Made by a program: the position numbers and the translations under genes. Of a stretch of DNA of 64,000 nt, positions 1 through 8,629 are shown piece by piece. The stretch's first letter is position 1; each line of letters opens with the position of its first letter. The notes below the pieces were generated by a model. It was given only the letters and a program-made list of their open reading frames with translations. It was not told the origin of the DNA and searched no databases. This DNA is from CAVQBP01 sp963710745 (GTDB lineage Bacteria > Bacteroidota > Ignavibacteria > Ignavibacteriales > Ignavibacteriaceae), in assembly GCA_963710745.1 (NCBI GenBank), contig CAVQBP010000024.1, forward strand, positions 620,001 to 684,000, in the 5' to 3' direction.

Positions 1-538
1 AGGTGCCGGGCTTACAATCGGCGGTATTCCTAATGAAGAAACTCAAACAACTGAATATGGTATTAAAATTCCACATTTATTAAGCTTCCTGGCTTATGGA
101 GATTTCAGTGCTGAAGTAAAAGGTTTAAATGAATTCCCGGAAGGGAACTGGCCGCCTGTCTTAATCGTTCACCTTGCTTTCCAGCTGATGGTTGCCTGCG
201 GATTTACACTTGCAGCCCTTGGAATTTTATTCTGGGTAATATGGTTTAAGTGGAAGGATAAATTACTGGATAAAAAATTTTTAATTATAACAGCAATCTG
301 CACTCCTTTAGGTTTTTTTGCTGTAGAAGCAGGCTGGATTGTAACTGAAGTCGGCAGACAGCCATGGGTAATTTATAATATTTTGAAGACTGTTGATTCG
401 GTTACACCTGTTCCAGGTCAGATTTTTCATTTTCTGGTTTTTGCAATTATCTATTCTATTTTATCAATTGTAGCTTTCTGGTTAATGAGCAGACAAATTA
501 AAGTTTTGGATAAACAAGGTGAATTAGCTAATGATTAA
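1..538 (+). CDS. cydA: Cytochrome bd ubiquinol oxidase subunit I, C-terminal part (window-truncated)
   Basis: This is the last 178 or so residues of a cytochrome bd quinol oxidase subunit I, the heme-bearing subunit that oxidises quinol and reduces oxygen at the cytoplasmic membrane. The frame is open from base 2. It begins with GAGLTIGGIPNEET and continues through KIPHLLSFLAYGD and NWPPVLIVHLAFQLM, which match the conserved second half of CydA, and then two or three membrane helices. The 5' part lies outside the window. The next gene is cydB, 36 bases downstream, as in the usual cydAB operon. An internal Met at 188 is not the real start. Identification is firm from motif and neighbour; the bd subtype cannot be judged without the Q-loop. 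Confidence 0.95.
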   Translation, partial: GAGLTIGGIPNEETQTTEYGIKIPHLLSFLAYGDFSAEVKGLNEFPEGNWPPVLIVHLAFQLMVACGFTLAALGILFWVIWFKWKDKLLDKKFLIITAICTPLGFFAVEAGWIVTEVGRQPWVIYNILKTVDSVTPVPGQIFHFLVFAIIYSILSIVAFWLMSRQIKVLDKQGELAND

Positions 539-574
539 ATCTAAACATTCAAGTGCAGGAAGGTAACTTTCAAG

Positions 575-1597
575 ATGCTGTATGTTGTTATTATATTCTT
601 ACTTGTTTCTGTTTATTTGTATTGTCTTCTAGGCGGTGCTGATTTCGGTGCCGGCATAGTTGAATTAACAGCAAGAGGTGAAAGTAAAGAGCGGACAAAA
701 AACCTTGTTTCCGAATCAATGGCTCCGATTTGGGAAGCAAATCATATGTGGCTGGTTATTACAGTTGTAATTTTGTTTAATGCTTTCCCGGCAATTTATA
801 CCCAGGTTTCAATTTCTTTATATATTCCCCTTATTCTTCTTTTGGTAGGAATTGTACTCAGGGGAACTGCTTTTACTTTCAGGCATTATGATGCAATTAA
901 AGATGAATCACAAAAAGTTTATTCCGGTATTTTTTCATATTCCAGCCTGATTGTTACATTCTTTTTCGGACTTGTGATCGGGGCATTGATTTCAGGAAAA
1001 ATTTCCCAAAACCCGGCTGATTTTATTGAAGGGTATGTTACTCCATGGTTAAATATATTTTCAGTGTCGGTCGGCATTTTCCTTTGCACACTCTTTTCAT
1101 TTATAGCATCGGTTTACCTGATAGGCGATTCAACTGAAATATCTATCAGAGAGGAATTTATTACTAAAGCCAAGCATGCTACAATTGCAATGGTCATCAG
1201 CGGAGGTGTGGTATTTATTGCTTCTTTCATTGAAAATGTTGATTTAATTACACAATTTTTTTCACACCCAGTCAGTATTACATTAATAGTATTCGCAACA
1301 ATTGGTTTACCTGTTTTATGGATTACATTAGGAAAAGGACAAATCTGGTTTTCAAGAGTAATAGCAGGCGCACAGCTGCTTTTTATTTTGGGAGGATTTT
1401 ACGCAATATACTTTCCGACTATTGTTAAAATAAAAGACGGGACTAATCTCACATTATTTAATTCCGCGGCACCTGAAGTTACTTTAGTTTACTTAAGCTG
1501 GGCACTGATCATCGGTTCCTTTATTATTTTTCCTTCATTATTTTATTTACTGAATATTTTCAAATTCAAAAACGGAAATAAGACAACCATTAATTGA
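575..1597 (+). CDS. cydB: Cytochrome bd ubiquinol oxidase subunit II
   Basis: Subunit II of the cytochrome bd oxidase, partner of CydA in the inner membrane. The protein is 340 residues, the normal length, with about eight hydrophobic segments. It opens with a helix followed by GGADFGAGIVEL and then APIWEANHMWLV, both typical of the CydB N-terminus. AGGAAGG lies 7-13 bases before the ATG and supports this start. It follows cydA by 36 bases and is probably co-transcribed with it. No cydX-like small ORF follows. The complex gives high-affinity oxygen respiration, which fits a facultative or microaerophilic lifestyle (inference). The gene converges on gldC. Confidence 0.96.
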   Translation: MLYVVIIFLLVSVYLYCLLGGADFGAGIVELTARGESKERTKNLVSESMAPIWEANHMWLVITVVILFNAFPAIYTQVSISLYIPLILLLVGIVLRGTAFTFRHYDAIKDESQKVYSGIFSYSSLIVTFFFGLVIGALISGKISQNPADFIEGYVTPWLNIFSVSVGIFLCTLFSFIASVYLIGDSTEISIREEFITKAKHATIAMVISGGVVFIASFIENVDLITQFFSHPVSITLIVFATIGLPVLWITLGKGQIWFSRVIAGAQLLFILGGFYAIYFPTIVKIKDGTNLTLFNSAAPEVTLVYLSWALIIGSFIIFPSLFYLLNIFKFKNGNKTTIN

Positions 1598-1632
1598 ATG
1601 AAAATATTCCGGTACCGGGCTTAAATAGTTAT

Positions 1633-1977
1633 TTACTTTTTAACATTCTTAATTATTTCCGTTTTGTCCGCAAAATCAGAGCTGAAATTTTTAATCATAT
1701 CTGCAACTTCCTTATTTTTTGTTGCCCTTTCATAAGTATCAGCCATTTTATTAAATACCTGGTGAAAATGAATATTCATATCATCAACTGCCATTTCTTT
1801 TGTCCAGAGATCAATTGCCAAAGTACCTTGTTCTTCTTTATCCCATAAAGAAATCATAATTGAACTGCATTCTTTTTTGCCATTAATGCCGGCATCGGTT
1901 GCTTCCCACTCAATTTTTTCAGGCACTTTTTTTTCATCCAAAGTAACAAAAAATTTAATTTCCGAAGTTTTATTCAT
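1633..1977 (-). CDS. gldC: GldC family protein
   Basis: A 114-residue soluble protein matching the GldC family, named for gliding motility in Flavobacterium but common across Bacteroidota and relatives that do not glide. Visible family features are the VPEKIEWEATDAG block near residues 18-30, the IMISLWDKEE block, and IDLWTKEMAVDDMN near residues 55-70. There is no signal peptide or membrane segment, so it is predicted to be cytoplasmic. AAGGAAAT stands just before the ATG. It is transcribed toward cydB and appears monocistronic. No other gliding or type IX secretion genes are adjacent, so a motility role here is not supported by context. The exact biochemical function of the family is unclear to me. 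Confidence 0.85.
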   Translation of the reverse strand: MNKTSEIKFFVTLDEKKVPEKIEWEATDAGINGKKECSSIMISLWDKEEQGTLAIDLWTKEMAVDDMNIHFHQVFNKMADTYERATKNKEVADMIKNFSSDFADKTEIIKNVKK

Positions 1978-2083
1978 TTTATTTCCTTTTTCTTTGTAAA
2001 TAGATAATGGTATGTTTCATCTGTATAATTTTAAATTTAATTTGAATTAGTTTTAATTTTTGCTGTCAACAAATTTAATGATA

Positions 2084-2647
2084 ATGAAATATATTAAAAT
2101 TTCTACAATACGATCAAAAATAGCTCTGCTCTTTTTCATAATATTTTTTATTTCTCCAAATGCAAGAAGTCAGAGTGATTTCAGCATAGGGGCATATATT
2201 GGAAGCGGATATATCAGCGGAAATTCGCCAAACCAAACCAGCTTAAATACTTCCGTATTCCTTCAAATGAAAACTATATTTAGTGACGCTTTCTTCTTAA
2301 GATTCAGTTTCCTTTACCACAGGGATCTTGATTATTATCTGGGAACAAGAAGCAGTTATTACCCTTTTATTAAAGGTGTGACTATTAAAAGCATTTTTGT
2401 TCAGGAGCTTTCGGGTAATCTTTACTTTGAAGAAGGATTCGGCTTTCTTTATCTTAATGACAGAGTATTCAGTAATGCTAGTGCCGATGATTTAGGTACT
2501 GTATTCTCGATAACAGGCGGTAATGATTTTAGTAAATACACAAATTTAAAGGTAAAGTTAGGTTTAGGTTTCGAATACGGAATAACATTCAATAATACAC
2601 TTGCCCACTATTTATCAATCCATTTACAGGGTGAATACTTTTTTTAA
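2084..2647 (+). CDS. Predicted outer-membrane beta-barrel protein, unknown function
   Basis: Not recognised as a named family. The product is about 187 residues from the chosen ATG. It has a basic N-terminus, a hydrophobic core (ALLFFIIFFIS) and a likely signal-peptidase site near NARSQ. The mature part has alternating aromatic/polar strands with glycines and ends in EYFF; a terminal Phe is typical of outer-membrane barrels. A TTG at 2060 and ATGs at 2078 and 2084 are in frame. I chose 2084 because it gives the most normal signal peptide, but no clear Shine-Dalgarno sequence decides the start. It is an isolated gene, convergent with the S46 peptidase gene. Function unknown. Confidence 0.7.
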   Translation: MKYIKISTIRSKIALLFFIIFFISPNARSQSDFSIGAYIGSGYISGNSPNQTSLNTSVFLQMKTIFSDAFFLRFSFLYHRDLDYYLGTRSSYYPFIKGVTIKSIFVQELSGNLYFEEGFGFLYLNDRVFSNASADDLGTVFSITGGNDFSKYTNLKVKLGLGFEYGITFNNTLAHYLSIHLQGEYFF

Positions 2648-2729
2648 GTCAAAGGTCGAAAGTTAAAAAATAATTATTGATATTTTTTAATTTATCAGTC
2701 ATATGCTGATCTTTTTGATTTTTGACTTT

Positions 2730-4940
2730 TTAATTAGCCGTTACTTTTTCAGCAGCATTCACTTCAGCCGGAATTTTACCATTCTTCAATTCATCAACCA
2801 AACGATTTGCTTTATAGATATCTTTAAGCGCCTCAATCATTCCTTCGGAATGAACAGCAACCATCCTGTTTTCCTCAGTAGAGAATATAAAGCTTCCGGG
2901 TAAACTCTGGATATTACCGTCAAAAGCAAGTCCTACAATTTCACCCTTTTCATTTATAACCGGGCTTCCGGAATTTCCCCCGATAATATCATTGGTTGCC
3001 ACAAAATTGAAAGGGGTGGAAAGATCAAAATCTTTTGGCGGATTCTGCCATCTTTTAGGAAGAGACCATGGAAATTTTTTATTAAATGAATAATACCTGT
3101 TATACAAACCATAGAAAGTTGTAACAGGCGGTGCAATTGTTCCGTTGTATGGAAAACCTTTTACAATCCCATCAGAGATACGTAAAGTAAAAGTAGCATC
3201 GGGCGGAATGGATGTTCCGTAAACATCGTATAATGCTTTTCCAAGTTCTCCTGAAAGCCAATCATTTTGAGTTTCAAGCTGGCTGGCCTCCTGTTGTAAA
3301 GCTTTTCTTCTATTTTCAGATTTTATTATGAAAACAATAAAAGGATCTTTGGAGTTTAATATTGCATCCGGTCCCTGCTTTACAAGTTCTTTTATCTTTT
3401 CTTCACTGGTTAAAGAGGAATTGTTTATCAAATAATCTGTTGCTTCATTTATTGATCTGTGGTCTATCAGCTCTTTAACATACATATTATCCCGGCCTAA
3501 ATATTTTACCATAAGCAGGAGCTGCTCTTTAAGCAGCTGTTTGTTTTCCGTGGAATCAAAACCTTCGGGAAAAATTTCATTAACTGTAGTGTCCAGGTCA
3601 TCCCCCCTGTAGTAGTAGTATCTCTGATCTTCAGGCAGCTTCAACTGCTGTGCAAGTTCAACCATTTCCTGGGCGATGGTAAAATATTCGGAAGTTTCAA
3701 CAGGATTCATTTCCAGGGCATATTGTTCATTAGAAATTTTTCTTAAATCATTTCTATTTTCCCATATTTCTTTCCACAAATTACCGTATAATGTATTCAG
3801 ATTAGGATTAGATTTAACAGCGGCTTTAAATTTTTCTTCAAAATCTTTTTTCTTCTGCAATAGAACAGGATTTCTTAAACCTTTCAGCATCCCTTCATAC
3901 GCTTTTTGAGAATTTGTATATCTAAGCAGCTGGTCTCTCAATTCATTTTCTCTATCCGGATTCTCCACCAATAATTTCGAATAAATGTTTACAAGTCCAT
4001 CCAGTAAATCCACCATGCGGGGATAAGTTATATCACGCAAATATTCTAACTGCGAAACAGAATTAAGCCGGTTAGTTGATCCCGGATTACCTATAACAAA
4101 TACCGGCTCGCCGTCTTTAGCGCCATTTGCACTCCATTTAAAATAATGTTTGGTTTTTAATGGTTTGCCATTATCATACACTCTGAAAAAAGAGCAGTCT
4201 AAATCATAACGCGGGTAAGTAAAATTATCATAATCTCCCCCGAAAAATCCGAGTTCTGATTCCGGTGCAAAAACAAGCCGTACATCATTATATCTTTTAT
4301 ATCCGTAAAGGGAATATCTTCCTCCGTTATATAAAGGAACCACAGAAGCTTGTAATCCTGTAGAGTCACTTTCTCTTTTTTCTATTTCGGCTATTGCTTT
4401 TTCTTTATTAAGTTCTTTATCAGCTTCAGTTTTACCTTGAGCAATTTCCTGCTGTATTTCATTAGTTACATCTTTAATAAGAACCAGCTGATCAACAAAC
4501 AAACCCGGGACAGGCCGTTCATCTTCAAGATTTTTTGCCCAGAATCCGTTTTTTGATAAATTTTCACTATCGCTTGCGACTTCGGTAACGCTCTCCCTGG
4601 CGCAGTGGTCATTCGTCATTATTAATCCGTCACTGGAGACAAATGAAGCCGAGCAGTATGTAGCAAAACGCAGAGCTGAAAGCCTTACATCCTCTAACCA
4701 TTTTTCTGACGGTTTAAAATTATAAGTTTCTTCAAAATATTTTATAGGAGGATAATCAAACGTCCACATTCTACCGGTATCAAATTTACCGGCTTTTACG
4801 GTGTCTAAATTTAACCAGCTATAATCTGGCTGGATTGAGTTATTATTTTGCAGCTGCTGTGATGAAGAACAGCCAGCTATAAGAAGCAGAATAATTACTA
4901 TTAAATTTTTTAGTAAATAATTTCTTTTGCGGCTAGTCAT
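2730..4940 (-). CDS. S46 family dipeptidyl-peptidase, lipoprotein (DPP7-like)
   Basis: A 736-residue serine exopeptidase of family S46, which removes N-terminal dipeptides from oligopeptides, probably in the periplasm. A lipoprotein signal is clear: basic start, hydrophobic stretch, lipobox LIAGC with Cys24. The His motif is TNDHCA (His112), the Asp lies in the FGGDYDNFTYPRYD block, and the nucleophile is in GGNSGSP (about Ser657). Eighteen residues after that Ser is Gly (in LAFDGN). Gly at this place marks DPP7-type enzymes with broad or hydrophobic preference, whereas Arg marks acidic-specific DPP11 (family knowledge). Oddities are Asp in place of the usual first His of TNHHC, and a lipid anchor. 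The gene stands alone and suggests protein or peptide scavenging. Confidence 0.9.
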   Translation of the reverse strand: MTSRKRNYLLKNLIVIILLLIAGCSSSQQLQNNNSIQPDYSWLNLDTVKAGKFDTGRMWTFDYPPIKYFEETYNFKPSEKWLEDVRLSALRFATYCSASFVSSDGLIMTNDHCARESVTEVASDSENLSKNGFWAKNLEDERPVPGLFVDQLVLIKDVTNEIQQEIAQGKTEADKELNKEKAIAEIEKRESDSTGLQASVVPLYNGGRYSLYGYKRYNDVRLVFAPESELGFFGGDYDNFTYPRYDLDCSFFRVYDNGKPLKTKHYFKWSANGAKDGEPVFVIGNPGSTNRLNSVSQLEYLRDITYPRMVDLLDGLVNIYSKLLVENPDRENELRDQLLRYTNSQKAYEGMLKGLRNPVLLQKKKDFEEKFKAAVKSNPNLNTLYGNLWKEIWENRNDLRKISNEQYALEMNPVETSEYFTIAQEMVELAQQLKLPEDQRYYYYRGDDLDTTVNEIFPEGFDSTENKQLLKEQLLLMVKYLGRDNMYVKELIDHRSINEATDYLINNSSLTSEEKIKELVKQGPDAILNSKDPFIVFIIKSENRRKALQQEASQLETQNDWLSGELGKALYDVYGTSIPPDATFTLRISDGIVKGFPYNGTIAPPVTTFYGLYNRYYSFNKKFPWSLPKRWQNPPKDFDLSTPFNFVATNDIIGGNSGSPVINEKGEIVGLAFDGNIQSLPGSFIFSTEENRMVAVHSEGMIEALKDIYKANRLVDELKNGKIPAEVNAAEKVTAN

Positions 4941-5150
4941 ACAACTTCCTCAGATTGAGAAAAGAATAAAAAAATAAAAAACTATATTAATTCATTTAAA
5001 TCATTATTAAAAGTCTGATTAGATTTGGTGAGTCTGGAACTTGATTATAAATACATTAGAAAAATATATACGAATACCCTGACAATTTTAAATAGTTCCC
5101 CTGTTTTAATTCAACAGGTAAATGTCCTGATTTAGCGGCAGATTAATAAA

Positions 5151-5459
5151 TCAAATATAAGAATCAGGTTGATAAAGAGGTTCAATTTCCCATTCATCTT
5201 CTATTGTTCCAACACAATGGGAGCATTTGGGAACATTAAAAACAACCTTTTCTTCATTTGGAGCTGCACGAACAAAATTCAAAATGGTTTTACAACTTGA
5301 GCATTGAACAACATGTGATGTAGTCGTCTTCATACTGCAATCAGGACATATAAATCCTAAATCTCCCGGTGTTTCATCTGGATTTACTAAAAATATTGCA
5401 TTGCATTTAGAATTATTGCATTTAGCGAAGTGCCACTTAATAGTATCTTTTGTATCGAT
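5151..5459 (-). CDS. Small double zinc-ribbon protein with apparent non-AUG (AUC) start
   Basis: The first in-frame ATG (5333) would give 60 residues, but the open frame continues upstream with clearly protein-like sequence: WHFAKCNNSKC, then GFICPDC, ahead of CSSC and CSHC. The four cysteine pairs make two zinc-ribbon-like modules in about 102 residues. The frame opens after a TAA at 5492-5490 and contains no ATG, GTG or TTG before 5333. AGGGAG sits six bases before an ATC at 5459-5457, which is a good Shine-Dalgarno spacing, so AUC may be the start. Alternatively the start codon has been lost by mutation, or translation begins at the internal ATG and leaves half a domain. I do not recognise the family. 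Function is unknown; nucleic-acid or protein binding is only an inference. Confidence 0.55.
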   Translation of the reverse strand: MDTKDTIKWHFAKCNNSKCNAIFLVNPDETPGDLGFICPDCSMKTTTSHVVQCSSCKTILNFVRAAPNEEKVVFNVPKCSHCVGTIEDEWEIEPLYQPDSYI

Positions 5460-5774
5460 AGTTATCTCCCTAGAAATTTAGGAGTTAAACATAAATAGTA
5501 ATTTTTATAAAGTCTACTGAAAAATAATTCCCCACAATTTTTCATACTAATTATATCTCATAATGAAAAAAAGGGGGTTCACGATTCATTTACCAGTCTT
5601 AGTTTAGACTAAATAAAATAAACCTATATTTAAATAATAATATGAATTCTGCTTATTATTCTATTAATTTCACTAATTCTTTAATTCTAAATTACTATTT
5701 TTGAAATATCAAAAGTATTCAAATAAAATTCCACGAAAAAACAGTATCACAGAAAAATATTTTAAAGGAGAAAA
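5460..5774. other. Intergenic region between divergent genes
   Basis: About 315 AT-rich bases between the minus-strand zinc-ribbon gene and the plus-strand phosphohexomutase gene. I see no coding potential and no tRNA or riboswitch. It holds the minus-strand Shine-Dalgarno AGGGAG near 5470, a weak AGTCT/AGACT dyad near 5615-5630, the plus-strand promoter candidate at 5701-5729, and the AAAGGAG ribosome-binding site just before 5775. Confidence 0.6.
5701..5729 (+). promoter_or_regulatory. Sigma-70-like promoter for the phosphohexomutase gene
   Basis: TTGAAA at 5701-5706 and TAAAAT at 5724-5729 are separated by exactly 17 bases. They lie about 45 bases before the ATG at 5775, leaving a short leader with AAAGGAG. 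Each box differs from the consensus by one or two bases. Predicted from sequence only. Confidence 0.5.
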
Positions 5775-7121
5775 ATGGATAAAATAAGCAGCTTTAAAGC
5801 CTATGACATTCGGGGTAAAGTACCTTCGGAATTAAATCCTGAATTAGCATATAAAGTAGCTAAAGCTTTTTCCGGTTTTATAAATGCAAAATCTGTTGTC
5901 GTTGGGTATGATATCAGAAAATCTTCGGGTATTATTTCGGATGCTGTTAAAAAAGGATTAACCGAAAACGGAGTGGATGTTATCGATATTGGTTTATGCG
6001 GTACGGAAATGATTTACTTTGCTACAACAAACTTTAAAGCTGACGGAGGTATAATGATCACTGCATCACATAATCCTCCTGAATATAACGGAATGAAATT
6101 CGTAAAAAAAGATTCTGTACCTGTGGGCTATGATTCCGGCTTAAATGAGTTGGAAAAGATCATATTAAATAATGAAATTCCGCCTGCTGCTAATAACCCG
6201 GGGAAAGTAATAAATAAAAATGTGATGGATGGATTTATTAATCATCTTAAGGAGTTTTTCAATCCTGATAAAATCAAACCATTTAAGGTGGTTGTTAATG
6301 CGGGGAACGGCTGTGCAGGATTAGCACTGGATGCAATTGAAAAAGAGCTGCCGATTAAGATGATAAAAATCTTCAATGAACCCGATTCGGATTTCCCTAA
6401 CGGAGTTCCTAACCCGCTTCTTCCCCAAAACCGTAAACCAACTATTAACGCGGTAATTAATAATAACGCAGATCTTGGAGTAGCCTGGGATGGTGATTTT
6501 GACCGTTGTTTCTTTTTTGATGAAAAAGGAAACTTTATTGAAGGTTACTATATTGTGGGACTTTTGGCAAAATCAATTCTAAAAGAAAATCCAGGTGAAA
6601 AAATCGTTCATGATCCAAGGTTAGTCTGGAATACTCTTGATATAGTCAATAAGATGAACGGAGTTGCTGTTGAATCAGTGAGCGGTCATGCTTTTATAAA
6701 AGAAAAGATGAGAAAAGTAAATGCGATATACGGCGGAGAAATGTCTGCACATCATTATTTCAGAGAGAATTCTTATTCAGACAGCGGCATGATCCCTTTT
6801 TTACTTACTATGCAGCTCATGTCTACAGAAAATAAAAAACTCTCGCAGCTTGTTGAAGAAATGATTCAGGCCTACCCATGTTCCGGGGAAATTAATTCAG
6901 AAATAAAAAACCCGGGAGAAAAATTGAAAGTACTTGAAGCAAAATACTCTGACGGCGAAATAAGCAAGATAGATGGTTTAAGTGTAGCGTATAATGACTG
7001 GAGATTTAATGTCAGACTATCGAATACAGAACCAATTATCCGGTTGAATGTTGAAAGCAAAATGAATGTTGAACTGATGAAAGAAAAAACAGAAGAGCTG
7101 CTGAAAATAATTAGAGGTTAA
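5775..7121 (+). CDS. manB: Phosphomannomutase/phosphoglucomutase
   Basis: A 448-residue alpha-D-phosphohexomutase that interconverts hexose 1- and 6-phosphates and feeds sugar-nucleotide synthesis for surface glycans. Domain 1 has the phosphoserine loop TASHNPPEYNG with catalytic Ser98. Domain 2 has the metal-binding DGDFDR near residue 237. Domain 3 has the sugar-specificity loop GGEMSAHHYF, of the PMM/PGM type. Domain 4 has the phosphate-binding SNTEPIIRLNVES. The length is normal for the ManB/AlgC group. AAAGGAG seven bases upstream fixes the start. It is monocistronic with its own promoter. Whether mannose or glucose is preferred cannot be told from the sequence alone. Confidence 0.93.
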   Translation: MDKISSFKAYDIRGKVPSELNPELAYKVAKAFSGFINAKSVVVGYDIRKSSGIISDAVKKGLTENGVDVIDIGLCGTEMIYFATTNFKADGGIMITASHNPPEYNGMKFVKKDSVPVGYDSGLNELEKIILNNEIPPAANNPGKVINKNVMDGFINHLKEFFNPDKIKPFKVVVNAGNGCAGLALDAIEKELPIKMIKIFNEPDSDFPNGVPNPLLPQNRKPTINAVINNNADLGVAWDGDFDRCFFFDEKGNFIEGYYIVGLLAKSILKENPGEKIVHDPRLVWNTLDIVNKMNGVAVESVSGHAFIKEKMRKVNAIYGGEMSAHHYFRENSYSDSGMIPFLLTMQLMSTENKKLSQLVEEMIQAYPCSGEINSEIKNPGEKLKVLEAKYSDGEISKIDGLSVAYNDWRFNVRLSNTEPIIRLNVESKMNVELMKEKTEELLKIIRG

Positions 7122-7221
7122 GGAATTCATAATACATTCGGATTGAATGGATGATGTTTGAATGAAGCGAACATTCAGACAATCATTCATTCATTTGTTC
7201 AAAGGGGATGGTTAAACAATG

Positions 7222-7842
7222 TTATTGAACTTCCACAGTAAACGGTATACGTAATTTTTCCCAAATCAGATTTACAACTGCTGAATTTTTCCCGTCCTTG
7301 TTTACATTCATATCCGAGAAAGAATATTCAAGCCATTCTGTAAACTCACTCTGCTGCGGTTTAACAGTAAATCTTATTGCATCTTCTGCCTGGTTATATT
7401 CAAATGCGCCCCACTGATCGGCTACTTTATTAAATATAAGGATCCAGCTATTTTTTGACGGAACTGCAAAAAAGCTGTAAGCACCTGCGGTTAATTTTTT
7501 CCCATTAATTAAAACATCACTTGTAAAAACAAATTTTGTAGCTTCATTTGCACCTGCACGCCAGACCTTATCGTACGGTACCAGCCCTCCCCAGATTTTT
7601 CTTCCTTTAACCCCCGGACGGCTGTAAGAAATTGAAACATCTTTTAATCCTATTGTTTGCATAATAAATGCCTTCGGACTTATTCTTAACTCCTTATTCC
7701 ATGGCTGTATAGTATTTTTAGCTTCATTATTCTTTTTCATTTTATTATTCTGATTCTGCTGCGCAAATGAACTTGTAAAGAATAATACCGCAATCATGCT
7801 TATTAATATAAATTTAAAATAATCAATTAATTTATGGGGCAT
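7222..7842 (-). CDS. DUF2911 domain protein, secreted
   Basis: A 206-residue protein with an N-terminal signal peptide (hydrophobic stretch ending FFTSSFAQQ), a short Asn/Lys-rich linker, and a DUF2911 domain over most of the rest. Typical family motifs are visible: VSISYSRPGVKGRKIWGGLVPYDKVWRAGANEAT, here residues about 75-110, then an FFAVP strand and WGAFEYN. These proteins are frequent in Bacteroidota and relatives and are predicted to be periplasmic or surface-exposed. No biochemical role is established to my knowledge. AAGGAG seven bases upstream supports the ATG. The gene is alone, convergent with the phosphohexomutase gene, and has a plausible promoter at 7892-7919. Confidence 0.88.
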   Translation of the reverse strand: MPHKLIDYFKFILISMIAVLFFTSSFAQQNQNNKMKKNNEAKNTIQPWNKELRISPKAFIMQTIGLKDVSISYSRPGVKGRKIWGGLVPYDKVWRAGANEATKFVFTSDVLINGKKLTAGAYSFFAVPSKNSWILIFNKVADQWGAFEYNQAEDAIRFTVKPQQSEFTEWLEYSFSDMNVNKDGKNSAVVNLIWEKLRIPFTVEVQ

Positions 7843-7891
7843 TTTAACTCCTTAAACAATTTTATTAATTATTCGCCTCTTAATTTAAAAA

Positions 7892-7919
7892 TAAATATTT
7901 AAATATCATTTAATGCCAA
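7892..7919 (-). promoter_or_regulatory. Possible promoter of the DUF2911 gene
   Basis: On the minus strand, TTGGCA (7919-7914) and TATTTA (7897-7892) are 16 bases apart, about 50 bases before the ATG. The -10 box is weak and the region is AT-rich, so this is tentative. Confidence 0.3.
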
Positions 7920-7998
7920 TAAATTCTGAATTTTTCCGGGTAAAAATTTAGTATATTATGATTTATACCAGGGACAGGATATTTGCCATTTAATTATA

Positions 7999-8026
7999 TT
8001 GATAACCAAATTTCAGCTGATAATAT
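7999..8026 (+). promoter_or_regulatory. Possible promoter of the deformylase gene
   Basis: TTGATA at 7999-8004 and TAATAT at 8021-8026 are 16 bases apart, leaving a leader of about 40 bases before the ATG at 8074. Tentative, because the flanking sequence is AT-rich. Confidence 0.35.
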
Positions 8027-8073
8027 TATTGTTAGAAAATTAAAGCAATTTATAAATAAAATATAATCCCATT

Positions 8074-8577
8074 ATGGCTGTAAAAGAAATCTTATTACTC
8101 GGTAATCCAAAATTATATGAATCATGTATTCCTGTAAAAAAGGATGAAATAAAAGAAATTAGGAAGGTAGTAAAAGATCTTCATGATACATTAATAGATT
8201 TTAGGGAAAAATATAATACCGGAAGAGCCATTGCGGCGCCTCAAATAGGTATTATGAAAAAATTGATCTACATGCACATAAAAAGTCCTGTTGTATTTAT
8301 CAATCCTGTCCTGGATGATTTCAGCAGAGAAACAATTCAGCTTTGGGATGATTGTATGAGTTTCCCTGATATTCTTGTAAAAGTAAAAAGATTCAAAAAT
8401 TGCCGGATAACTTTTCGCGATTTAAAATGGAAGAAACATTCTATGATGCTTGAAGAAGATCTATCGGAGCTTCTCCAGCATGAAGTTGATCATCTGAATG
8501 GAATACTGGCAATTCAAAGAGCAAATGACAGCAAATCAATAATACTAAAGAGTGAAAAGAAATATTTTGAAAAGTAA
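8074..8577 (+). CDS. def: Peptide deformylase, divergent motif type
   Basis: A 167-residue metallohydrolase of the peptide deformylase family, which removes formyl groups from nascent protein N-termini. All three motifs are in order. Motif 1 reads GRAIAAPQ (residues 50-57), with Ala for the second Gly of GxGxAAPQ. Motif 2 reads DDCMS with metal ligand Cys94, in place of the usual EGCLS. Motif 3 is HEVDH with His136, Glu137 and His140. All metal ligands and the general base are kept, so activity is plausible, but the motif 1 and 2 substitutions place it outside the best-known types. No good Shine-Dalgarno sequence precedes the ATG. No methionyl-tRNA formyltransferase gene is adjacent. It may be a second deformylase; the rest of the genome is not visible. 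Confidence 0.85.
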   Translation: MAVKEILLLGNPKLYESCIPVKKDEIKEIRKVVKDLHDTLIDFREKYNTGRAIAAPQIGIMKKLIYMHIKSPVVFINPVLDDFSRETIQLWDDCMSFPDILVKVKRFKNCRITFRDLKWKKHSMMLEEDLSELLQHEVDHLNGILAIQRANDSKSIILKSEKKYFEK

Positions 8578-8583
8578 ATTATT

Positions 8584-8611
8584 AAGATGACATCTGAAAA
8601 GATGTCATCTT
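8584..8611 (+). terminator. Intrinsic terminator after the deformylase gene
   Basis: A perfect 12-base-pair inverted repeat (8584-8595 with 8600-8611) closes on a GAAA tetraloop and is followed by a short T-rich stretch. It lies between two convergent genes and could serve both. Confidence 0.85.
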
Positions 8612-8629
8612 TTAACTAAGTATTTTAAT

